From the NCBI GenBank assembly GCA_009691685.1, contig SIAU01000007.1, positions 1 through 48,025 on the forward strand: a stretch of 48,025 nt of DNA, read 5' to 3'. Source of the stretch: Opitutales bacterium (GTDB taxonomy: Bacteria > Verrucomicrobiota > Verrucomicrobiia > Opitutales > UBA953). The position numbers and the translations under genes were made by a program. Shown here in pieces: positions 41,157-48,025 of this stretch. A model generated the notes under the pieces. The model was given only the letters and a program-made list of their open reading frames with translations. It made no database searches and was not told the origin of the DNA. Every line of letters begins with the position of its first letter. Positions within the stretch are counted from its first letter, which is position 1.

Positions 41157-42483
41157 AAATTTTCTGGGCGAGGGAGTGACCGCCCCGAATCACTTGCATT
41201 AAAGAGATTCCGCCGCGGAACGCTCCATGAAAATAGAGGCCAGCATTTTTTGATTCAACCAGCGCTAAGCTATTTTCCCGTTCAGTCTGCCCCAGGGTGT
41301 ATTGGGGAATAGATTGCTCCCAACGTTGAATCCATTCCTTTTCGGGTCGGGCCGTGATTCCGAGAGTCTCTTTGAATTCGCGATCCAGAATCTCCCCCAG
41401 TGCGATATCCGATTTAGCTGCCATGTGGGGTTGGCGGGCTCCGCCAATAAAACTAGTAAGAAGTATTTTCCCATCCGGTGCTCTTGATGGTAAAACAGAC
41501 GATGAGAAAAGCGTCCCTAAAATATCCCGTTTTTCGGATTGAGGAACTAAATAACCAAAGCCGTTGAGTGAATGCGGAACATCGGACTGATTATAGCCTC
41601 GCGCTATCACGGTAACACTCGGCGATGGAGCCCATTTCCAATCTTCTAAATCTTTTAAGATTTCGAAGGGTAGGGCCGAGGACCACTGCCAATGGGGGAT
41701 AGTAATAATTAAGTTTTTAGCCCAACCTCCATGCTCTTCACCACGAGTGTTACGCCAAGCCACCTGCCAACCCCCTTGGCTCTTTTGCATCAGGGTTAAG
41801 TGACAGCCTAGTTCTATCGTGTTTTTAAGACTATCCGCCATTGCCTCGGCCAATGCTTGCATGCCGTTTTTGAATCCGATGATGGCGCGTCCTTCTTTTT
41901 TGCTTTTGATAAGACCGAGTAAAACGGAACGATGATTCTTTTCGAGTTCAGTTAAAAGTGGAAAACAGTTTTCAATCATCAACGCTCGGGGATTACCAGC
42001 GTGGGTACCCGCGATGACCGGATCTATGAGTAGTTCAGCCGCGGCTGAACCAAATCTTCGCGAAATAAAATTAAAAACCGACTCGTTCTTTATTTTACTA
42101 CGAGCGATAAATACTTCGGAGAGCAGGCGTAATTTTTCACTGAAAGAGAGTAGGTCCGATTTTAAAAGAGAAGAAGGTTGAGCGTTGAGGGTATGAAGTT
42201 TGCCGCGCGAAAGAATAAAGCGGTTTGCGGCACTGCTATCGGCCCAAAGAATTTCTTTATCCAATCCATAGCCACGCAGAATTTTCAGATCACCCTCGCC
42301 GTTAGTCTGTAAAGTGTTGGGTCCCGTTTCGACAATCCAGCCCTCTTGGTTGATGGTTCGGATGGACCCCCCAACACGTTGAGAAGATTCTATGACTTTA
42401 ACTTTAGCGCCCGATTTATTTAGTTCATGAGCTACAGCCAGGCCGGCTGGTCCAGCTCCTAGAATGATGGTATCGAGGCTCAC
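41146..42483 (-). CDS. hemY: Protoporphyrinogen oxidase (HemY/PPOX type)
   Basis: The enzyme oxidises protoporphyrinogen IX to protoporphyrin IX, the penultimate step of heme synthesis, using FAD and oxygen. The 445-residue product starts at GTG 42483 with the FAD-binding loop GAGPAGLAVAHE (9-20), followed by SQRVGGSIRT and the PPOX feature GWIVETGPNTLQ. The middle has RRFGSAAAELLIDPVIAGTH, matching the family's F..Y.VDPF.SGV.AG region. The end YFHGAFRGGISLMQVIRGG fits the C-terminal FAD contact. It complements ctaA and ctaB earlier in the window. Confidence 0.9.
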   Translation of the reverse strand: MSLDTIILGAGPAGLAVAHELNKSGAKVKVIESSQRVGGSIRTINQEGWIVETGPNTLQTNGEGDLKILRGYGLDKEILWADSSAANRFILSRGKLHTLNAQPSSLLKSDLLSFSEKLRLLSEVFIARSKIKNESVFNFISRRFGSAAAELLIDPVIAGTHAGNPRALMIENCFPLLTELEKNHRSVLLGLIKSKKEGRAIIGFKNGMQALAEAMADSLKNTIELGCHLTLMQKSQGGWQVAWRNTRGEEHGGWAKNLIITIPHWQWSSALPFEILKDLEDWKWAPSPSVTVIARGYNQSDVPHSLNGFGYLVPQSEKRDILGTLFSSSVLPSRAPDGKILLTSFIGGARQPHMAAKSDIALGEILDREFKETLGITARPEKEWIQRWEQSIPQYTLGQTERENSLALVESKNAGLYFHGAFRGGISLMQVIRGGHSLAQKISKN

Positions 42484-42540
42484 TCTTTCATCTTTCTCTA
42501 ATTGGCTGATAAATAGAGACTAAAGTGAGTTTATGCTCAT

Positions 42541-42580
42541 TGCTTAAAAATAGGCAATACTGCTCAAAAATAGGCAATCG
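42541..42580. repeat. Tandem 20-bp repeats upstream of glnN, possible enhancer sites
   Basis: TGCTTAAAAATAGGCAATAC (42541-42560) is directly followed by TGCTCAAAAATAGGCAATCG (42561-42580). Seventeen of 20 positions agree. Each unit has a TGC-N10-GCA half-dyad, and copy 1 sits in ATTGC-N10-GCAAT. A spacing of 20 bp places both on the same DNA face. They lie about 55-95 bp before the predicted sigma-54 start, where an NtrC-like activator would bind. Confidence 0.6.
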
Positions 42581-42608
42581 GCGTTGTGAATGTTTCTGGA
42601 TTGTGCCG

Positions 42609-42624
42609 TGGCACACTGGGTGCT
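42609..42624 (+). promoter_or_regulatory. Sigma-54 (RpoN) promoter of glnN
   Basis: TGGCAC at 42609-42614 and TGCT at 42621-42624 have the exact GG-N10-GC spacing of the -24/-12 sigma-54 promoter (consensus TGGCACG-N4-TTGCW). The match is strong except for two positions. It lies 26 nt before the glnN ATG; a start near 42635 would leave a leader of about 15 nt. Nitrogen-regulated glutamine synthetase genes are classic sigma-54 targets. Confidence 0.65.
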
Positions 42625-42649
42625 GATTAGAGGGGTATATTTTCTAATA

Positions 42650-44803
42650 ATGAGTACCAACCCAGCCCGTCAAAGTGCAATTGCTTCAATTGCCTCTCAA
42701 CCTCGTCTCGAAGGGACGTTCGACTTCCGTAATGAGAAGATCGATCTCATCTACGGACAAAATGTTTTCTCACTCGAGAAAATGGAAAAGCGTCTACCCA
42801 AAGACATTTTCAAATCTCTCAAGTCGAGCATCGAGACGGGTAGCAAACTGGATGGCACGGCAGCGGACATTGTTGCTTCAGCAATCAAGGATTGGGCGCT
42901 GGAGTGTGGGGCAACTCACTACGCCCACGTCTTTTATCCTCTCACCGGTTTCACCGCTGAGAAGCACGATACTTTCTTCGAGCCCAATGGTACTGGTACC
43001 CTCGCACAATTCTCTGGTAAGGCTTTAATCCAAGCTGAGCCTGACGCTTCATCGTTCCCGAACGGTGGCCTTCGCTCAACTTTCGAAGCTCGTGGTTACA
43101 CGGCGTGGGACGTCACTTCACCTGCTTATATTTTCGATGGCGAAAACGGTTCAACCCTTTGCATTCCGACGGCGTTCGTTTCATGGAAGGGTGAGGCACT
43201 TGATAAAAAGACTCCCTTACTTCGCTCGATGCAGGCTGTGAATCGTGCTGCTCAGCGCGTGTTAGCACACTTCGGTAAGAAAGTTGGATTCATCAGCGCA
43301 TCCTGCGGTCCAGAACAAGAATACTTCTTAATCGATTCTCGTTTATTCCATTTACGTCCTGACCTCTATACCTGTGGTCGTTCTCTCTTCGGTTCTAAAC
43401 CAGCGAAGGGACAAGAATTTGAAGACCAATACTTCGGTACTATTCCTGATCGCGTGCTCGCCTGCATGATGGAAACCGAACGCGAGTGTTTCAAACTCGG
43501 TATTCCAATTAAGACCCGTCACAACGAAGTGGCTCCTGCGCAGTACGAAGTAGCTCCGATTTATGAGTCTGCTAACGTAGCGCACGATCACCAAATGTTA
43601 ACCATGACGCTGCTGCGTCGCGTTGCTACCAAACACGGCTTCGTTTGTCTTCTCGCTGAGAAACCATTCGCAGGCGTGAACGGTTCTGGTAAGCACGTTA
43701 ATTGGTCCATCGGTGGTCCGGGCGTAGGCAATCTTCTCGAGCCGGGTAACGATCCTCACACCAACGCACAGTTCCTTGCTTTCTGCTCGGCCGTGATTCG
43801 TGCCGTAGATTTACACCAAGGTTTACTCCGTGCTTCTGTTGCCTCTGCAGGTAACGATCACCGTCTCGGTGCGAACGAAGCTCCACCCGCAATCATCTCG
43901 ATTTACTTGGGCGATATGCTCAACGAAGTGATCGAACAAGTTAAAGCCAGTGGTGCCGCATCCAGCTCACGCAAAGGTGGCACGATGACTCTCGGTGTGG
44001 ATACTTTACCCGTACTTCCCAAAGATGCTGGTGACCGTAATCGTACCAGTCCTTTTGCCTTCACTGGAAATAAATTCGAATTCCGTGCCGTAGGTTCTGC
44101 CTTCTCTGTAGCCGGTCCATTGACTGTGTTAAATACAATCATGGCTGACTCACTCGATATGTTGGCTGACGAACTCGACGTCGAAATGAAGTCCACTAAG
44201 GATTTCAATATCGCCCTCCAAAAAGTTCTCAAAGCGATTCTTACCAAACACGGACGTATCATCTTCAATGGTAATGGATACTCTGAAGAATGGCACAAAG
44301 AAGCGGAGAAGCGTGGACTCAAGAATCTCCGCACCACTCCTGAGGCACTTCCTGAAATCGTTTCCAAAGCTGCCGTCGAATTATTTGAACGCCAAAAAGT
44401 TCTCAGCAAAGACGAGTTACACTCACGCGAAGAAATCTACACTCACTCTTACGTCTTGTCCGTTAAGACCGAGGCGAAGTTAACGTCTGAGATTGCACGC
44501 ACGCTCCTGTTGCCTGCCGCATTTAAATATGCGATCGAACTCACCGCCGTGGCTGATAGCAAATCGGGCAAGAAGTTACGCTCCGAAATCCTCGCGCTTG
44601 CCGATCAACTGTCTGACGCGATTGACGCCTTAGATAAAGAACGTGCGGTTGAGTCCGACACCCACAGCAATGCTAAGCACGCCTGCGCTAAGGTTCTGCC
44701 TGCCATGTTGAAGGTTCGTGCTGCCGCTGATGCCCTTGAAGAGTTAGTGGCCGACGAATATTGGCCATTACCTTCCTACCAAGAGCTTCTCTTCCTCCGC
44801 TAA
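42650..44803 (+). CDS. glnN: Glutamine synthetase type III
   Basis: GSIII makes glutamine from glutamate, ammonia and ATP as a large dodecamer, distinct from GlnA (GSI). I place the start at the ATG at 42650 ([20 protein letters not shown]), giving 717 residues, normal for the family (about 700-730); an upstream in-frame start at 42590 would lie before the sigma-54 promoter. Family signatures are [10 protein letters not shown] near residue 223, [12 protein letters not shown], and the ATP/glutamate loop [19 protein letters not shown] near 343. The C-terminal half is the helical GSIII-specific region. Likely regulated by nitrogen through RpoN. Confidence 0.95.
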   Translation: MSTNPARQSAIASIASQPRLEGTFDFRNEKIDLIYGQNVFSLEKMEKRLPKDIFKSLKSSIETGSKLDGTAADIVASAIKDWALECGATHYAHVFYPLTGFTAEKHDTFFEPNGTGTLAQFSGKALIQAEPDASSFPNGGLRSTFEARGYTAWDVTSPAYIFDGENGSTLCIPTAFVSWKGEALDKKTPLLRSMQAVNRAAQRVLAHFGKKVGFISASCGPEQEYFLIDSRLFHLRPDLYTCGRSLFGSKPAKGQEFEDQYFGTIPDRVLACMMETERECFKLGIPIKTRHNEVAPAQYEVAPIYESANVAHDHQMLTMTLLRRVATKHGFVCLLAEKPFAGVNGSGKHVNWSIGGPGVGNLLEPGNDPHTNAQFLAFCSAVIRAVDLHQGLLRASVASAGNDHRLGANEAPPAIISIYLGDMLNEVIEQVKASGAASSSRKGGTMTLGVDTLPVLPKDAGDRNRTSPFAFTGNKFEFRAVGSAFSVAGPLTVLNTIMADSLDMLADELDVEMKSTKDFNIALQKVLKAILTKHGRIIFNGNGYSEEWHKEAEKRGLKNLRTTPEALPEIVSKAAVELFERQKVLSKDELHSREEIYTHSYVLSVKTEAKLTSEIARTLLLPAAFKYAIELTAVADSKSGKKLRSEILALADQLSDAIDALDKERAVESDTHSNAKHACAKVLPAMLKVRAAADALEELVADEYWPLPSYQELLFLR

Positions 44804-44826
44804 GCCTTCCCGGCCTAGCCGATATC

Positions 44827-44862
44827 ATGGGTCGAGTCTTCACAGACTCGGCCCATTTTTTT
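44827..44862 (+). terminator. Intrinsic terminator of glnN
   Basis: ATGGGTCGAGTCT (44827-44839) pairs with AGACTCGGCCCAT (44844-44856) in a 13-bp stem with one G-U pair around the loop TCAC, followed by six T residues. It lies 23 nt after the glnN stop codon. Confidence 0.9.
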
Positions 44863-44882
44863 ACCTGGAAAGATCGGCCAAC

Positions 44883-44910
44883 AAAAAACCCGCCAGGGTC
44901 GGCGGGTTTT
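44883..44910 (-). terminator. Intrinsic terminator of rpsU
   Basis: Read on the minus strand, CCCGCC-GACCCT-GGCGGG is followed by TTTTTTG, a G/C-rich 6-bp stem flanked by A and T runs that extend it. It is 26 nt beyond the rpsU stop. The plus strand has TTTT after the same stem, so it could also act as a second stop for glnN transcripts. Confidence 0.85.
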
Positions 44911-44936
44911 GGGTTAGATAACCTAAGTCGGTCGAC

Positions 44937-45137
44937 TTAGTTGTTATCCCACTTCTTACGGAGGTAGCTATTGAAGTTCTTCACCTTGGTCTTACGACGG
45001 CGACGTTCACATGGCTTTTCATAGCCACGTTTAGCGCGGACGTCTTTGATTACGCCCTCGCGGTCGATTTTTTTCTTAAGGCGGCGGAGAGCCTTATCGA
45101 TGGTCTCGCCTTTACGTATCTTGATTTCTACAGACAT
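44937..45137 (-). CDS. rpsU: 30S ribosomal protein bS21
   Basis: bS21 sits on the platform beside the 16S 3' end and affects mRNA recruitment. The 66-residue product has the standard core IRKGETIDKALRRLKKKIDR followed by EKPCERRRRKTK. Its start ATG at 45137 has CTGATTAATC before it, with no Shine-Dalgarno. On the minus strand TTGACG at 45187-45182 may be a -35 box, but no good -10 follows. The last codons overlap an inverted repeat (44917-44948: GATAAC-CTAAGTC..GACTTAG-TT-GTTATC), so the mRNA 3' end is structured. Confidence 0.95.
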   Translation of the reverse strand: MSVEIKIRKGETIDKALRRLKKKIDREGVIKDVRAKRGYEKPCERRRRKTKVKNFNSYLRKKWDNN

Positions 45138-45290
45138 GATTAATCAGTTGGAGGGTTGAAAGAACAGAGTCTGGTCGGGGTCGTCAACCCAGAAACCACG
45201 ACTTTTTAGGATGTGAAAAACTTATCAAGAAAGGCAGATATCACGCTTGCGGAGGGGGTAAAGCACGGCAATCGTGGCAAACAACCCTCG

Positions 45291-48025
45291 ATGTACCTCA
45301 AGGAAATCGTAGCCAACGGATTCAAAAGCTTCGCCGATCGTACTCGAATTGAGTTACGCCCCGGAGTCACGGCTGTCGTTGGACCCAATGGCTGCGGAAA
45401 ATCGAACATCGTGGACGCCATTCGCTGGGTACTCGGCGAGCAAAGTGCCAAGTCCCTCCGCGGACAGAGCATGCAAGATGTTATCTTCAGTGGTACAGAT
45501 ACCCGTAGGCCACTTCCCCAGTGTGAAGTAGAATTAATTTTCGCGGATTGTGAAAAAGAACTGGGAACGGCTTTTGCAGAAGTTTCCGTCATGCGTCGTC
45601 TGTATCGCGAAGGTACGAGCGACTATTTTTTAAACGGTAAGTCGGCTCGCCTAAAAGATATTCAACGTCTGTTCATGGATACGGGTATCGGACGGATGTC
45701 TTACTCGTTCATGGTCCAAGGACAGATCGAACAAGTTCTTTCTTCTAACCCCTCAGAGCGTCGTTATCTTTTTGAAGAAGCGGCCGGTATCACTCGTTAT
45801 AAATCGCAACGGAAAGAGGCGCTGAATAAATTATCGGGCGTTGATGCTAACTTAGCACGTGTCACCGATGTGATTGGTGAAGTGGGTCGACAAATTTCTA
45901 GTCTCCGTCGCCAAGCTGCTAAAGCTCTTCGCTACCGTCGCTTAAAACATCGCTACACTCATTTAGATTTAGCCTGGCAGACCAAACAGTTTATCGATCG
46001 TCGCCAACAAGTGGAAAAGCTGGAAGGTGAAGCCAAGGCCAGCCGCACGGAAGTACAGTCGTTGTCCGATAGTTTACAGACCCGCGAATCAGCCCTCGCC
46101 GCCACCCGGGCGGCCCGCATTGAATTAGCGGAACTCGTCCAACGCGCCCAGCAGGCTTTGTTTGATTTACGGACGGCTCGTGAAAATTCCGAATCCGAAG
46201 CACGCACTGCCGATTTAAGATCGCAAGATTTGACGGCGCGCTTGGCTGATATTCGTCGCGAGGCTGCGGAAGCTGAACAAGCGATTACTGAATATGAAAC
46301 ACGCTTACGTGGGAGTACCGATGTTAAATCGGCCGCCGCGGGCGATGTTTCAGTTGCCGATGCCAGCTTCCGTGAAAAAACCGCAGAGGTAGATCAACTT
46401 GGACGATTAGTCACGGAGTCCGAAGTTCGCTTACGTATGGCGCGCCAAGATATTTTAATTGCGGAAGGTGAAATGACACGGGCACGTGGAGATGTTACTA
46501 ATTCAGAAATTGATTTACGCGGACACCAGACACGCTTGGTCGATTTAAATGATTCACTCACGCAAGCCAAAGCCGAACGTCACGGTTTAGAGCTTCGCGC
46601 CAACGCAAGCGCGACAGTCGTAAGCACCCGTCACCAAGATTTGCAAACTGCGCGTAGCACCGAAAGTGCCGCGACTGACAAGGTGAAGGTATTCTATAAT
46701 GATTTCCGTTCACTTCAGCTGACCATTTCCGAACAAGATCGTATCGTTGCTAAACTTTCAGCTCAGTTAGGTTTACTGGAACAAATGCAATCGCGTCTCG
46801 AAGGATTCTCCGATGCAGCGAAAGCCGTTTTACGCGGAGAACTTTCGGACGGTAAAGAAGCGGGCAAAGCATTGGCTGATCTCGTCAGTGTGACCGACGC
46901 CTCTGTCGCTGGTCCTTTAGAGAGTATTCTCGGTGCAGCTTCTGAAGCGGTTGCTTTGGATAATATTGATTTCTTACCTGGTATCGTATCGCAGATGGGC
47001 GAACGTGAGTTAGGTCGCGCTGTATTCCAAGTGGAAGCACCGCAAACTCAAAAATCTTCAGTAAACGCGCCTACTTGGCTCCGTCAGGCATCCACCGCGG
47101 TTCAACCCAAGGCCGCCATTCACGCTCGCCTCATCTCTAACCTTTTCGATGGATGCTATATTTGTGATAGCTTGAGCGATTTCCTTAAATGGTGGCGCAC
47201 TAACCCTGGCTTCGAATTCTTTTTAGTGGCAACCACGAGTGGTGATCTCGTCGATCGTCGCGGTCTGGTCTTCGCCGGTCGTCCGCGCAAAGCGTCTACA
47301 GGTGCTGCGATGGGCGTATTTTCACGCGAGAGCGAAATTCGCTCCGTCCGTCAAAAACTGGAAGAAGAAAACGATAAACTCACCACGCTCAACGAGCAGG
47401 CGATCAGTTTACAAAGTCAGATTGATGAAGCCGAAGCTAATTTAGTTAATTTACGTTCATCCACTGAAGCTGCAGCGGAAGAACTTTCGGTCGCTCAAGC
47501 CGATGAACGTTCCGCACGTGCTACTTTAGCAGCGATGGACGAAAGAATTTCTCGCGAGCAGCGTTTGTTAGATGAAACCGAAGTGGCTAAAGGTGAATCC
47601 ATTATTCGCCGGAATCGCGCCCAAGATTTATTATCAGCCAAAGACGGCCAAGTGGCCGGTCTGCGTCAGGCCATTGTTGATGGCGAACAAGATGTTGAAC
47701 GTCGTCGCAAAGATGCTGAAACCCGACGCTCTCTCTTAGGCGATGTGCGTCTAAGCTTAGCGGAACAACGTCAACGCCTCGAATTGGCAGGCCGCGAATT
47801 AGCCGACTTAGAATCACGCAAAATTGAAGCGACCGCTCGCTTGGTTGCTCGCCGTACGGAAGGGCAGAATAGTGAGCGCGCGATTGCCGAATTAAAAGCT
47901 CAGGCGCAAACGGCTCGGGAAAACTCTCAGCGTCTCGCCGGCGAAATTGAAACTTCAACTAACGCTCTGGCAGGTCTGCGTGATGAATTAAGTCAGAAAG
48001 ATTCTGTTTTAGAATCGGAAGACCG
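45291..48025 (+). CDS. smc: Chromosome segregation protein SMC (3' end beyond window)
   Basis: SMC dimers extrude DNA loops and, with ScpA/ScpB, organise and segregate chromosomes. From the ATG at 45291 (MYLKEIVANGFKSFADRTRI) I read an open frame to the window end, about 911 codons of an expected 1150-1250. Walker A is GPNGCGKSN (31-39), then WVLGEQSAKSLRG and the conserved DTGIGRMSYSFMVQGQIEQV. FEEAAGITRYK marks the end of the N-terminal head. A long coiled coil follows, then the hinge at about residues 504-660 (VLRGELSDGKEAGK, VAGPLESILGAASEAVALDN), then the returning coil. The C-terminal LSGGE/Walker B head is outside the window. It is divergent from rpsU. Confidence 0.96.
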   Translation, partial: MYLKEIVANGFKSFADRTRIELRPGVTAVVGPNGCGKSNIVDAIRWVLGEQSAKSLRGQSMQDVIFSGTDTRRPLPQCEVELIFADCEKELGTAFAEVSVMRRLYREGTSDYFLNGKSARLKDIQRLFMDTGIGRMSYSFMVQGQIEQVLSSNPSERRYLFEEAAGITRYKSQRKEALNKLSGVDANLARVTDVIGEVGRQISSLRRQAAKALRYRRLKHRYTHLDLAWQTKQFIDRRQQVEKLEGEAKASRTEVQSLSDSLQTRESALAATRAARIELAELVQRAQQALFDLRTARENSESEARTADLRSQDLTARLADIRREAAEAEQAITEYETRLRGSTDVKSAAAGDVSVADASFREKTAEVDQLGRLVTESEVRLRMARQDILIAEGEMTRARGDVTNSEIDLRGHQTRLVDLNDSLTQAKAERHGLELRANASATVVSTRHQDLQTARSTESAATDKVKVFYNDFRSLQLTISEQDRIVAKLSAQLGLLEQMQSRLEGFSDAAKAVLRGELSDGKEAGKALADLVSVTDASVAGPLESILGAASEAVALDNIDFLPGIVSQMGERELGRAVFQVEAPQTQKSSVNAPTWLRQASTAVQPKAAIHARLISNLFDGCYICDSLSDFLKWWRTNPGFEFFLVATTSGDLVDRRGLVFAGRPRKASTGAAMGVFSRESEIRSVRQKLEEENDKLTTLNEQAISLQSQIDEAEANLVNLRSSTEAAAEELSVAQADERSARATLAAMDERISREQRLLDETEVAKGESIIRRNRAQDLLSAKDGQVAGLRQAIVDGEQDVERRRKDAETRRSLLGDVRLSLAEQRQRLELAGRELADLESRKIEATARLVARRTEGQNSERAIAELKAQAQTARENSQRLAGEIETSTNALAGLRDELSQKDSVLESED

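Noticed and set aside
43903-44409. 168-residue minus-strand frame inside glnN
   Set aside because: It is antisense to the well-conserved GSIII coding region and has no family features.
45206-45592. 128-residue minus-strand frame near the smc start
   Set aside because: It is antisense to the SMC N-terminal head, which reads clearly on the plus strand.
1-48025. CRISPR array, rRNA, tRNA or prophage genes
   Set aside because: I saw no regularly spaced repeats, no rRNA-like or tRNA-like stretches, and no integrase or phage structural genes.

Overview
This window is a densely coding stretch of a bacterial chromosome of moderate GC content (I judge a little under 50%). It looks like a member of Verrucomicrobiota, probably Opitutia or a close relative. 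That placement is inference. It rests on a tandem-fused double-length UvrA of the kind known from Chlamydiae, Planctomycetes and Verrucomicrobia, on the rpsL-rpsG-fusA-rpsJ order without tuf, and on the absence of Shine-Dalgarno sequences. CtaA, CtaB and an oxygen-type protoporphyrinogen oxidase suggest an aerobe that makes heme A. I see no rRNA, tRNA, CRISPR array or transposase, and no gene-free stretch longer than 300 bases.

Layout. Positions 1-10815 (minus strand) hold a run of closely spaced genes, in transcription order: TPR lipoprotein-like/secreted protein, sufE, ctaA, ctaB, 5-formyl-THF cyclo-ligase, the 1.8-thousand-residue fused uvrA, and the start of pdxJ, which is cut by the window edge. 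A divergent promoter region (10816-10987) separates it from the great ribosomal cluster at 10988-29324 (plus strand). That cluster has 31 genes with short gaps: str, S10, spc and alpha operons in one line, from rpsL to rplQ. It ends in a strong intrinsic terminator at 29346-29386. One gene inside it is not ribosomal: a small exported protein (17279-17620) between rpsS and rplV.

Positions 29411-38732 (plus strand) hold a small membrane zinc-ribbon protein, guaA, dnaX, a YfcE-type phosphoesterase, hrpB, a DEDDh exonuclease and mdh. An AT-rich acyltransferase gene on the opposite strand sits between guaA and dnaX and is flanked by a perfect 63-bp direct repeat that carries the dnaX promoter and start codon. 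From 38737 on there are a DUF362-like exported protein (minus), an MFS transporter (plus), protoporphyrinogen oxidase (minus), glutamine synthetase III with an apparent sigma-54 promoter and tandem upstream sites (plus), rpsU (minus), and smc, which runs off the right edge.

Most notable points: the 63-bp-repeat-bounded acyltransferase island that rebuilt the dnaX 5' end; the exported protein embedded in the S10 operon; a stem-loop plus A9 slippage site in dnaX predicted to give tau and gamma forms; a sigma-54/enhancer layout before glnN; the lack of Shine-Dalgarno motifs in all 31 ribosomal-cluster leaders, together with N-terminal extensions on uS5 and uS11; and candidate structured leaders before rplC and rpsD.
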